Below, in pieces: positions 8,656 to 17,011 of a stretch of DNA of 64,000 nucleotides (its first letter is position 1; every line of letters begins with the position of its first letter). This DNA comes from Flavobacteriales bacterium (GTDB lineage: Bacteria > Bacteroidota > Bacteroidia > Flavobacteriales_F > PHOS-HE28): contig CP064979.1 in assembly GCA_016699575.1 (NCBI GenBank), forward strand, positions 2,108,001 through 2,172,000. Reading direction: 5' to 3'. A program made the position numbers and the translations under genes. Under the pieces are notes generated by a model. The model saw only the letters and a program-made list of their open reading frames with translations. It was not told the DNA's origin and ran no database searches.

Positions 8656-11600
8656 ATGAAGCAGCTCCGCGCACCAGCCGGAACGCTTCATCTTGCCAAC
8701 CTCCTGAACGTCCCCCGTTCATCGTTTTCCCTTCGGCTTTTCCTGCTCCTGTTCGTTCTCGACAGCTCGTCGACCGTCATCGCGGAGCACTTGCCACCAG
8801 GTGTTCAACCTGTGCCGCATGTTGCGCGCGCCGAGGGTTGTGCACCGGCCACCGGCAAGAGCGAGCTAGACCTGAACAACGTGCGTGCGCTGGTGGAGAC
8901 CGGCGGCAACATGTGGCAGGACCGTGGTGCCGATAAACCCGGCTACGAAGTACCCAAGACCCATGACCGGTCAGGGCCGGATCCCATCTTCGCCGGGGCT
9001 CTCTGGCTGGGCGGGCGGTCGCCGGACAATGTGCTGAAGCTGGCCGCCGTGACCTATCGTGCCCAGGGCAACGACTTCTGGCCCGGCCCATTGACCACCA
9101 ATGGCAATGCCAGCATCACGGGCGACCAGTGCAACACGTACGACGAGATATGGAAGACGCACCGCCTGGATGTTGAGCGCCATGTGGCCTACGAGCGGTG
9201 CAAGCGCGACCCCTTGTGCAACGAGGCGGTGGAATTCCCGGGCTACACCATGCCGCCCGTGTTCCTGGAGTGGCCCGCGCACGGCAATACGGCCCTCAAC
9301 GAGAGCGAGTTCCTTGCGCCCTTCTTCGACTTGGATAGTGACGACCAGTACAACCCGGAGGATGGCGACGCACCGGGTTACAACCTGGACCCCATCGTTG
9401 AATGCAAGGGCATCAACCGCAACGATGCCGTGCCGCTGTTCGGCGATCAGAACCTCTGGTGGGTCTTCAATGACAACGGGAACCAGCACACCGAAACCGG
9501 TGGCCGCGCCATCGGCATGGAGGTGCGCGCACAAGCGTTCGCTTTCGCCACCAACGACGAGGTGAACAACATGACGTTCTACAACTACCAGCTCATCAAC
9601 CAGGGAACGCAGACGTTGTTGAACACCTATTTCGGACAGTGGGTGGATGCCGACATCGGCTGTGCGAACGACGACTACGTGGGCTGCGATGTGCAGCGCG
9701 GCCTGGCCTATGCCTACAATGGCCAAGCGGTCGACGATGACTGCAACGGCAATCCGGGCTATGGCGAACAGCCGCCTGCTTTGGGCATCGATTTCTTCCA
9801 AGGACCTTATCAGGACCCCGATGGCGTGGACAATCCGTTGACCACGAACTATGCGGACGCTGTGGCCCAGGACGGGATCCCCTACGAAGGTCTCGGTGTC
9901 GGTTATGGCGACGGTATTGCGGACAATGAGCGTTACGGCATGCGCGCCTTCATCTACTACAACGGTGGCGGCGGTGGCCAGGGCGACCCCGAACTGGCCG
10001 TGGAGTACTACAACTACATGCAAGCACGCTGGTTGGACAATTCACCGATGCTCTACGGCGGAAGCGGTCATTTCTCGGACCCGGATGCCGATCCGAACAC
10101 CCCCACTTCGTACATGTTCCCCGGGAACAGTGATCCCGTGGGATGGGCAACGGGCGGTGTCGTGCAGGATGCATGGACGGAGGAAGGCTCCGGCAACGAG
10201 GAGGACGATCGGCGGTTGTTCCAGAGCGCGGGCCCCTTCCGCCTCGACCCCGGCGCGGTGAACAACCTGACCGTGGGCGTGGTGTGGGCACGGGCGACCA
10301 CCGGTGGTCCGTTCGCAAGCGTTGAACAGATGCGCGTGGCCGATGACAAAGCACAAGCGCTGTTCGACAACTGCTTCAAGCTCTTGGACGGCCCGGACGC
10401 GCCGCGGATCACCCACCAGGAACTGGACCGCGAAGTGATCCTCTTCCTGAGCAACCCAAGTGGCAACAACGTTGGGGAGGGCTACACGCAAGTGGATCCC
10501 ATCATTCCGGACCACTACACGGTGAACGATACCGACACGGTGGTCACCGACCGCTTCTACCGGTTCCAAGGCTACCAGTTGTACCAAGTGAAGGACGCGA
10601 CCGTGAGCGTGGACCAGTTGAACGACGTGAACGTGGCGCGACTGGTGTTCCAGAGCGATCGGGAAGACGGCCTAGACCAATTGATCAACTACATCAACAA
10701 CGAGCAGATCGGCCTGCCCGTACCGACGGAAATGGTGAGCGGCTCTGATGACGGCATCCTGCACAGCGTGCGCATCACCGAGGACAAATTCGCGCAGGGG
10801 GATGTGCGCTTGGTGAATTTCAGGACGTACTACTTCATGGTCATCGCTTACGCGCACAATGAGTGGAAGCCTTACAACCCAGTGGAACGTTCCGGTCAGG
10901 CCTACCCTTACTTGGCGAGCCGCAGGGCCTTCAATGGCGCGGGCATCACGAGCATTGCGGTGGTGCCGCACAAGCCGGTGCCCGAAGCGTTCGGCACCGT
11001 GCAGCAGGCGCAGTACGGTGATGAACCGCCGATCACGCGTGTCGAGGGCCAGGGCCATGGCAACCTGCCGATCCTCATCGATGAGGGAACGGAACGCGCG
11101 ATCATCAACGATCCGGATGGCCGGGTGGATGAACTCACGTACAAAGCGGGCATGGGCCCTGTGAGCGTGCGGGTCATCGACCCCCTGCGTGTTCCAGCAG
11201 CGGAGTTCGAACTGCGCTTCACGAACATGACCACGGACCATGTGCCCATAAGCGATTGGGTGCTCACCAACCTGTCCACGGGGGAAACGGTGACAAGCCA
11301 ACGCAGCATCGCCGTCGCCGAAGACCAGCTGATCCCGCAATGGGGCTTGAGCGTAATGATCGAACAGAGCACATGGGACACGGTGTACTTCCAGCAGGAC
11401 AACTTCGTTGGGCTTGAGAAGGAGGTGAACATCCGCGCGTTGCAAGGCGAGCTATCATTCGAAGACACGGACAAGGACTGGCTCACGGGCGTGGTGGACG
11501 AGGACGGTCCTGTGCCGTTCAACTGGATCCGCGGGGGTATAGAGTGGAACACGGATTCCGGGGGCTACGATCGGTATGACGACCGCCCGGGCTTCGACAT

Positions 11601-12738
11601 GGATGAAGCGTACGAGCAGTTGCTGGGTGGCACATGGGCGCCCTTCGCGCTGGCCGGTGAAGAAGAGTTCCACCCCATTAGCAAGGACGTGCTCGATGAC
11701 GTGAAGAACGGCTTCGACCTGCGGACGCTGCCCGATGTGGTGGTGGTCTTCACCCCGGACCGTGACAAGTGGAGCCGGTGCCCGGTGCTGGAGATGCAGG
11801 ACAATCCACTGCTTGCCGATACTGCACCGAAGCTCTGGTTGCGCAATGATCCCAGTGTGGACAAGAACGGCGACCCGGACGGCACGGGTACGGGCATGGG
11901 CTGGTTCCCGGGTTATGCCATCGACCTTGGCACGGGCGAGCGGCTGAACATCGGTTTCGGCGAAGACAGTCATTTGGTGGGCGAGAACGGGAACGACATG
12001 AAGTGGAACCCGACGGCACGACTGGCCACCAACCTGGGTGCGCCCGTTATCGGCGGGCAACATTGGGTTTTCGTATGGCGCAACGAACGGCGCACCGATG
12101 CCAATGCCAACAGGGTCCCACAGTACGATGGTGGCGAATACATCCGTCAAGGTTTGCAGTCGGGCACTTTCCTCGGGCGCCAGCGGGTATGGAACGCGAT
12201 AGCCTGGGTGGGCAGCACCATGCTGGCCGAAGGGCACACGCTCTTGGAATGCGAGGCACGGGTGCGGCTGAACGTTGCGAGACCTTATGAGCCGTACGTG
12301 CAGCCTTTTGCGTCGTACGAACCGGCCATTGACCCACAGCTGAACGATGGGCTGCCGCTGTACCGGTTCAGCACGCAGGGCCTCGCCGTGCAGACCATGC
12401 AGCAGCCGGTAGCGGAGGAAGCGTTGGACATCATCGGCGTGGTGCCCAATCCGTACTACGCGTTCAGCGGCTACGAAACGGACCGCTTGGACAATCGCAT
12501 CAAGTTCATCAACCTCCCGCAGCGGTGCAGTATCAGCATCTACAGCGTCAGCGGCACGCTCATCCGCAGGTTGAACAAGGACAATGGGCTTACATACATG
12601 GACTGGGACCTGCTCAATGCATCGAGCGTTCCCATAGCGGGAGGAACCTACCTGTGCCATGTGGAGGCCCCGGGCCTTGGCGAGCGGGTCCTGAAATGGT
12701 TCGGGGTGATGAGGCCCGTGGACCTGCAGAGCTTCTGA
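8656..12738 (+). CDS. Large secreted protein, probable T9SS cargo
   Basis: A 1360-residue exported protein. After a basic lead there is a hydrophobic segment near residues 24-45 (SLRLFLLLFVLDSSSTVIA). The body has many acidic, Asn/Gly-rich stretches typical of calcium-binding beta domains (FDLDSDDQYNPEDGDAPGY, FQGPYQDPDGVDNP) and scattered Cys (CANDDYVGCDVQRG). The end resembles a T9SS sorting module: VVPNPYYAFSGY, then ISIYSVSGTLIRRL and GGTYLCHVEAPG. I recognise it as one of the very long T9SS-target proteins common in Flavobacteriales, function unknown. It is transcribed alone: a divergent regulator lies upstream and a 17-bp stem terminator begins at its stop codon. The final residues (MRPVDLQSF) run past the usual sorting-domain end. 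Confidence 0.85.
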   Translation: MKQLRAPAGTLHLANLLNVPRSSFSLRLFLLLFVLDSSSTVIAEHLPPGVQPVPHVARAEGCAPATGKSELDLNNVRALVETGGNMWQDRGADKPGYEVPKTHDRSGPDPIFAGALWLGGRSPDNVLKLAAVTYRAQGNDFWPGPLTTNGNASITGDQCNTYDEIWKTHRLDVERHVAYERCKRDPLCNEAVEFPGYTMPPVFLEWPAHGNTALNESEFLAPFFDLDSDDQYNPEDGDAPGYNLDPIVECKGINRNDAVPLFGDQNLWWVFNDNGNQHTETGGRAIGMEVRAQAFAFATNDEVNNMTFYNYQLINQGTQTLLNTYFGQWVDADIGCANDDYVGCDVQRGLAYAYNGQAVDDDCNGNPGYGEQPPALGIDFFQGPYQDPDGVDNPLTTNYADAVAQDGIPYEGLGVGYGDGIADNERYGMRAFIYYNGGGGGQGDPELAVEYYNYMQARWLDNSPMLYGGSGHFSDPDADPNTPTSYMFPGNSDPVGWATGGVVQDAWTEEGSGNEEDDRRLFQSAGPFRLDPGAVNNLTVGVVWARATTGGPFASVEQMRVADDKAQALFDNCFKLLDGPDAPRITHQELDREVILFLSNPSGNNVGEGYTQVDPIIPDHYTVNDTDTVVTDRFYRFQGYQLYQVKDATVSVDQLNDVNVARLVFQSDREDGLDQLINYINNEQIGLPVPTEMVSGSDDGILHSVRITEDKFAQGDVRLVNFRTYYFMVIAYAHNEWKPYNPVERSGQAYPYLASRRAFNGAGITSIAVVPHKPVPEAFGTVQQAQYGDEPPITRVEGQGHGNLPILIDEGTERAIINDPDGRVDELTYKAGMGPVSVRVIDPLRVPAAEFELRFTNMTTDHVPISDWVLTNLSTGETVTSQRSIAVAEDQLIPQWGLSVMIEQSTWDTVYFQQDNFVGLEKEVNIRALQGELSFEDTDKDWLTGVVDEDGPVPFNWIRGGIEWNTDSGGYDRYDDRPGFDMDEAYEQLLGGTWAPFALAGEEEFHPISKDVLDDVKNGFDLRTLPDVVVVFTPDRDKWSRCPVLEMQDNPLLADTAPKLWLRNDPSVDKNGDPDGTGTGMGWFPGYAIDLGTGERLNIGFGEDSHLVGENGNDMKWNPTARLATNLGAPVIGGQHWVFVWRNERRTDANANRVPQYDGGEYIRQGLQSGTFLGRQRVWNAIAWVGSTMLAEGHTLLECEARVRLNVARPYEPYVQPFASYEPAIDPQLNDGLPLYRFSTQGLAVQTMQQPVAEEALDIIGVVPNPYYAFSGYETDRLDNRIKFINLPQRCSISIYSVSGTLIRRLNKDNGLTYMDWDLLNASSVPIAGGTYLCHVEAPGLGERVLKWFGVMRPVDLQSF

Positions 12739-12775
12739 ACCAAGAGGCCCGGCCATCGGCCGGGCCTCTTGGTTT
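12738..12775 (+). terminator. Strong stem-loop terminator
   Basis: A perfect 17-bp stem (12738-12754 with 12758-12774) closes a 3-base ATC loop and begins at the last base of the stop codon of the large secreted protein. Its A-rich and T-rich outer ends (AACC.. / ..GGTTT) would let it work in both directions. Confidence 0.85.
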
Positions 12776-12845
12776 CCTGCGACCGGTCCTGCTGTAACCA
12801 AGGTCGGGCGGGCGCCGTAGAAAGCCTGCACCAACGACCATCGTC

Positions 12846-13100
12846 ATGGAACGCAACGCACCCACGGGTCTCAGTTTCGAGCAGCATGGCGACGTGCTCA
12901 TGCTGCGCTACAAGCCCAACAGCGGCGAGGCCTTGTTCGACATCTGTGATCGTGCCGGGCACATCCTCAAGAGCGGTGGCATCACCGGCTTGGAGACGCG
13001 CATCCGCATTGCTGAGCTGATGGGAGAAGAGCTCTACGTAATGGTGCTGGACGGCGACAACAGCACGGTGCAGCAGTTGAGCTTGAGCAAGGCGTCCTAG
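12846..13100 (+). CDS. Small protein resembling a free-standing T9SS type-A sorting domain
   Basis: An 84-residue protein without signal peptide or membrane segment. From residue 29 on it follows the strand pattern of a T9SS type-A C-terminal domain: ALFDICDRAGHILKSGG, then TRIRIAELMGEELYVMVLDG and QQLSLSK, comparable with the usual 'L.D..G.....G......I....L..G.Y...V.DG' layout. The resemblance is by eye. It starts at an ATG at 12846 and lies alone between the terminators at 12738 and 13116, so it has its own transcript. A cytoplasmic sorting-domain-like protein would be unusual; it could also be an unrelated small beta protein. Confidence 0.7.
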   Translation: MERNAPTGLSFEQHGDVLMLRYKPNSGEALFDICDRAGHILKSGGITGLETRIRIAELMGEELYVMVLDGDNSTVQQLSLSKAS

Positions 13101-13115
13101 GGACAAAGAAGCAGC

Positions 13116-13162
13116 GGAGCCGCGATAGGATGCGCTTAATCCTATCGCGGCTCCGGCGTTTT
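13116..13162 (+). terminator. Stem-loop terminator after the small protein
   Basis: A perfect 15-bp stem (13116-13130 with 13140-13154) with a 9-base loop is followed by GGCGTTTT on the plus strand, 15 bases after the stop at 13100. The remaining sequence to 13355 holds no gene that I can support. Confidence 0.85.
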
Positions 13163-13355
13163 CCACCGTTCATGCAACGATTCATGCCGCTACTAGGCTA
13201 AAAGATGAAGCAAGGCGCGCTGCGCCCAAAGGCGCGATTCTTTGTGCAGTAGGAGAGTTGGTTGGGTTGGCGTCAAGGCCTAGGTTGGAACCAGGGCTTT
13301 GCTCTTCTCCACCGTCGCGCGATCACTTCTTGTCGTGCCGAATGCCCACCTCGGC

Positions 13356-13363
13356 TACATTGC
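13356..13363 (+). promoter_or_regulatory. Possible -7 box of the sodium symporter operon
   Basis: TACATTGC, an imperfect match to TAnnTTTG, ends 19 bases before the ATG at 13383. No clear -33 element was found. Confidence 0.35.
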
Positions 13364-13382
13364 CCGCACCTAACCGTTCGGC

Positions 13383-14930
13383 ATGTCAAAAAATGTGGAG
13401 TCCTGGGGCTCGCGCGTGGGCCTCATCCTGGCCATGGCAGGTAATGCCGTGGGCTTGGGAAACTTCCTGCGCTTTCCGGTTCAGGCCATCCAGAACGGTG
13501 GCGGCGCTTTCATCATTCCGTATCTGGTTTGCTTTCTATTGATGGGCATACCGCTGCTTTGGGTGGAGTGGAGCATGGGACGCTTTGGCGGCCGCAAAGG
13601 GAACCACAGCACGCCCTTCATCCTGCACGAAATGGACCCCAAGCGGGCCCTTTGGAAGTACATCGGTGTGTTCGGCATCTTCACGAACATCGCCGTTGCA
13701 GCCTACTACTGTTATTTGGAGAGTTGGACATTGAGCTACCTGTGGCACAGCATCGCCGGCACGTTCAATGGTCAAACCGCCGAGCAAGTGGCGGGCTTCT
13801 TCGGTAACTACGTGGACATCAACACATCCATGACGGGGATCCCCTACGAACCTATCGTGTTCTGGGTCGTCTGCTTGGTGCTCAATACCTGGATCTTGGC
13901 GCAAGGTCTTAGCGGTGGTGTTGAGAAGGTGGCGAAAGTCGGAATGCCTTTGCTGATCCTGTTCGGCATCATCCTCGCCTTTCAGGGCATCACCCTCAAA
14001 GCCGGTGAGCATGGGGCAGTGAACGACGGTACCATGGGCCTCAACTTCCTATGGACCCCCGATTACAGCAGCATATGGAGCGGCAAGGTGTGGTTGGCGG
14101 CCGCGGGCCAGATCTTCTTCACCCTCAGCGTGGGCATGGGCAGCATACAGTGCTATGCGAGCTACGTTAAGAAGAAGGACGACATAGCGCTGAACGCGAT
14201 GAGCGCAGGTTGGATGAACGAGTTCGTGGAAGTGGTGCTCGGCGCCAGCATCATCATACCCATCAGCATCGGTTATCTCGGCATTGATAAGGTGGTGGAG
14301 ATGACCCGGAGCGGCGGTCTAGGGCTTGGCTTCAAGACGCTGCCCTACCTCTTTACGCAGTGGGGCCCGACCTTGGCATTGGTGGCCGGCGTTTGCTGGT
14401 TCGGTTTGCTGTTCTTCGCGGGCATCACCAGTTCGCTGGCCATGGGAACACCCGTAATGGGTTTCTTGAAAGACGAATTCGGGTGGAAGCATAAACCGGC
14501 GGCATGGTTCTTCGGGCTCATCATTTTGGTTCTCGGCCTGCCGTGCGTGCTGTATTTCAAGGAGGGTGTGTTCGATGAGTACGACTATTGGGCGGGCACG
14601 GTGGGATTGGTGGTGTTCGCGCTTTTCGAGATCATCCTCTTCGCCTGGATCTTCGGAATGGACAAAGGCTGGAAGGAGATCAATGCGGGCGCCGACATCA
14701 AGGTGCCAGTGGTCTTCAAGTACATCATCATGTTCGTGACCCCCTTCTTCATTGCTGTCGTGTTCCTGGGCTCGTTGCCGGGCATTTGGGACAAGATCAC
14801 CGCCGCCGGCCTGCCTTGGCAGGTACATGGTGCACGGATACTCCTGCTGCTCATGTTCCTCACCATTGCGTGGTTCGTGCGCGTGGCGTACCTGAAGCGC
14901 AAGGCCAACTTGAAAGCCCGGGCAAAATGA
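13383..14930 (+). CDS. Neurotransmitter:sodium symporter (NSS/SNF) family transporter
   Basis: A 515-residue inner-membrane transporter that probably takes up an amino acid with sodium. The N-terminus carries the NSS hallmark in TM1 (GLILAMAGNAVGLGNFLRFP, with the unwound sodium and substrate site) followed by GGGAFIIPY in TM2, and about twelve hydrophobic segments follow. The length fits bacterial NSS proteins (LeuT and MetP type). Its stop overlaps the ATG of the small membrane protein at 14927 (ATGA), and the nucleoside transporter follows directly. The small partner points to a MetPS-like system, which in Corynebacterium takes up methionine and alanine; the substrate here is not known. 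Confidence 0.93.
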   Translation: MSKNVESWGSRVGLILAMAGNAVGLGNFLRFPVQAIQNGGGAFIIPYLVCFLLMGIPLLWVEWSMGRFGGRKGNHSTPFILHEMDPKRALWKYIGVFGIFTNIAVAAYYCYLESWTLSYLWHSIAGTFNGQTAEQVAGFFGNYVDINTSMTGIPYEPIVFWVVCLVLNTWILAQGLSGGVEKVAKVGMPLLILFGIILAFQGITLKAGEHGAVNDGTMGLNFLWTPDYSSIWSGKVWLAAAGQIFFTLSVGMGSIQCYASYVKKKDDIALNAMSAGWMNEFVEVVLGASIIIPISIGYLGIDKVVEMTRSGGLGLGFKTLPYLFTQWGPTLALVAGVCWFGLLFFAGITSSLAMGTPVMGFLKDEFGWKHKPAAWFFGLIILVLGLPCVLYFKEGVFDEYDYWAGTVGLVVFALFEIILFAWIFGMDKGWKEINAGADIKVPVVFKYIIMFVTPFFIAVVFLGSLPGIWDKITAAGLPWQVHGARILLLLMFLTIAWFVRVAYLKRKANLKARAK

Positions 14931-15067
14931 ACACCGAAGCACTTGTCCTGATGATCGTTGCGATGGGCACGGTCATCTCACTTACCGGCTACTTCTTCTA
15001 CCGCGTGCTCACGGCCAAACCGAAGCCCGAGCCCGACAGCTACACCGACGACGACAACGACGAGTAG
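14927..15067 (+). CDS. MetS-type small subunit of NSS transporter
   Basis: A 46-residue protein, MNTEALVLMIVAMGT at the start, with one membrane helix (about residues 5-27) and an acidic, Pro-rich tail (KPKPEPDSYTDDDNDE). It overlaps the symporter stop by four bases, so the two are translationally coupled. Size, topology and position match the MetS family, a small integral membrane protein required by MetP-type transporters. Its stop is one base before the start of the next gene. It is easily missed because of its size. The family call rests on context and topology. Confidence 0.85.
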   Translation: MNTEALVLMIVAMGTVISLTGYFFYRVLTAKPKPEPDSYTDDDNDE

Positions 15068-15068
15068 C

Positions 15069-16331
15069 ATGGAGCGTTTCACCGGTCTCATCGGCGTGGC
15101 CCTCATCCTGGGCCTTGCCTTCCTGGCCAGCAACAATCGCAAACGCATCAACTACCGTTTGGTGCTTAGCGGCATCGGATTGCAGGTGCTCATTGCGGTG
15201 CTCATTTTCAAGGTGGACATCGTGAAGCGTGCGTTCCAATGGCTCGGTCGGCGCATGGGCGATGTGGAGCATGCGGCCCGCAAAGGCGCTGAGTTCGTGT
15301 GGGGCGGCATCGGAGTGGACCATTTCGACGGAACCATCGGCACGTTCATGCAAGGCGGTTTCATTTTCGCGTTCAACATCACCGCCACCATCATTCTCGT
15401 TTGCGTGCTGGTAGCCATCCTCTACCACCTCAAGGTGATGCAGTTCATCGTGGGCGTCGTGGCCAAGGCGATGAACTTCGTGATGCGTGTGAGCGGTGCG
15501 GAAGCGCTGAGCAATGTGGCCAGTGCGTTCGTCGGACAGGTCGAGGCGCAGGTGATGATCCGGCCCTATCTGGCAGGCATGACGAAGAGTGAGTTGCTCG
15601 CAAGCATGACAGGTTCACTGGCCTGTATCGCTGGAGGTATCCTTATCGTTTACGTGGGCATGGGCGAGCGCGCCGGTATGGACCTCGCCGCCAACCTCAT
15701 TGCCGCCAGTCTGATGGCAGCGCCCGGGGCCTTGGTCATCAGCAAGATCGTGTGGCCGGAGACGGAAGAGAGCCAGACCATGGGCAGCGTGAAGCTTGAG
15801 GTGAAGAGCAACTATGTGAACGTGATCGACGCCATCGGCCATGGCGCCGGGGACGGCTTCAAGATCGCCATGAACGTGATCGCCATGCTCATCGGCTTCA
15901 TTTCGCTCATTGCCCTCATCAATTACCTGATGACGACCATCGGTCACGCGTGCGGGCTCGACTTCGCACTCACCCTCGATTGGGTCTTCGGAAAGCTGTT
16001 CACCCCGCTGGCCTGGACCATGGGCGTGCCTTCCGAGGACCTCACCAGTGTGGCCACGCTGCTCGGTGAGAAGCTCACAGTGAACGAGTTCCTCGCCTTC
16101 CAGCACCTGAGCGACGGCACACAGAAAGTCGTCACGGAAAAGGGCTTGCTGATCGTGAGCATCGCCATCTGCGGCTTCGCCAACTTCAGCAGTGTGGGCA
16201 TGCAGATCGGTGGTATTGGTGAGCTGGCGCCCACCCGCCGTGCCGACCTGGCCAAGCTCGGTTTGAAGGCGCTCTTCTGCGGTACCCTGGCCAGTTACAT
16301 GAGCGCGACGCTGGCGGGTATCCTCATGTGA
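15069..16331 (+). CDS. Concentrative nucleoside transporter (NupC/CNT family)
   Basis: A 420-residue inner-membrane protein. CNT transporters bring nucleosides in with sodium or protons. The signatures are present: FVGQVEAQVMIRPYL in the first half (the GQxEAP-like hairpin loop; here A replaces the usual P) and KLTVNEFLAF followed by ICGFANFSSVGMQIGGIGEL near the end (the NEFVA and GFANFSSI motifs). Repeated hydrophobic segments cover the protein. The ATG lies one base after the small subunit's stop, so the three transport genes form one operon. The family is certain; the exact nucleosides are not. Confidence 0.93.
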   Translation: MERFTGLIGVALILGLAFLASNNRKRINYRLVLSGIGLQVLIAVLIFKVDIVKRAFQWLGRRMGDVEHAARKGAEFVWGGIGVDHFDGTIGTFMQGGFIFAFNITATIILVCVLVAILYHLKVMQFIVGVVAKAMNFVMRVSGAEALSNVASAFVGQVEAQVMIRPYLAGMTKSELLASMTGSLACIAGGILIVYVGMGERAGMDLAANLIAASLMAAPGALVISKIVWPETEESQTMGSVKLEVKSNYVNVIDAIGHGAGDGFKIAMNVIAMLIGFISLIALINYLMTTIGHACGLDFALTLDWVFGKLFTPLAWTMGVPSEDLTSVATLLGEKLTVNEFLAFQHLSDGTQKVVTEKGLLIVSIAICGFANFSSVGMQIGGIGELAPTRRADLAKLGLKALFCGTLASYMSATLAGILM

Positions 16332-16343
16332 CGAAGCCATACG

Positions 16344-16928
16344 GTGAACTGGCGCTGGAAGACCCTGTTCCTGTTGAGCGCCATCGTGCTCGCCATGGTC
16401 GTTTGGAACCAGTACCACCCGCTGTTCCCTGAGCGCACCCCGATCGCGATCGGCGCACCCCTCGACTCGCTCGATGGCGTTGTCGTGCATCACAACGGGG
16501 GCATGGGCAATGTGAGCAGCCGCAACGTTGTGGACGGCTACAACGTGGGACTGCGCTACCAGTGCGTGGAGTTCGTGAAGCGCTACTACCTGGAGCGCTA
16601 CAACCACCGAATGCCGAACAGCTTTGGCCACGCGAAGGACTTTTTCGATACGGCGGTGGCCGATGGCGCACTGAACACGGCGCGCGGTCTGTTGCAGTTC
16701 CGCAACAACAGTGCGTCGAAACCGCAGCCCGGTGACCTGCTGGTGCTCGATGGTTGGAAGGGGAACCCGTACGGGCACGTGGCGATCGTCAGCAGTGTCG
16801 AGGACGGCGAGGTGGAGATCGTTCAACAGAATTGTGGGACCACGCGGGAAGCGATCGTTCTTGAAATGCACGACGGCAAATGGCGCCTGGACAGTCGTAG
16901 GGCGCTTGGTTGGTTGAGAATGCCGTGA
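16344..16928 (+). CDS. CHAP-domain amidase, membrane-anchored or secreted
   Basis: A 194-residue protein with an N-terminal hydrophobic segment (residues 6-21) and a CHAP domain. CHAP enzymes are Cys/His peptidases or amidases that cut peptidoglycan peptides or related amide bonds. The nucleophile is in RYQCVEFVKRYY, the His in PYGHVAIVSSVE and the third polar residue in QQNCGTTRE. CQPGDLLVLDG-like spacing before the His (KPQPGDLLVLDG) is also typical. The start is GTG, 12 bases after the transporter stop. The penicillin-binding protein follows 83 bases later, which fits a cell-wall role. A glutathionylspermidine-amidase-like activity is the alternative. Confidence 0.85.
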   Translation: MNWRWKTLFLLSAIVLAMVVWNQYHPLFPERTPIAIGAPLDSLDGVVVHHNGGMGNVSSRNVVDGYNVGLRYQCVEFVKRYYLERYNHRMPNSFGHAKDFFDTAVADGALNTARGLLQFRNNSASKPQPGDLLVLDGWKGNPYGHVAIVSSVEDGEVEIVQQNCGTTREAIVLEMHDGKWRLDSRRALGWLRMP

Positions 16929-17011
16929 AAGAAGAGGTGCCGTAACCCCTGCAATGGTCCTTTGATCATGTTGCTTCGCGTCCTGTCCGCGTTCCAGGTG
17001 GGCAACGAGCA

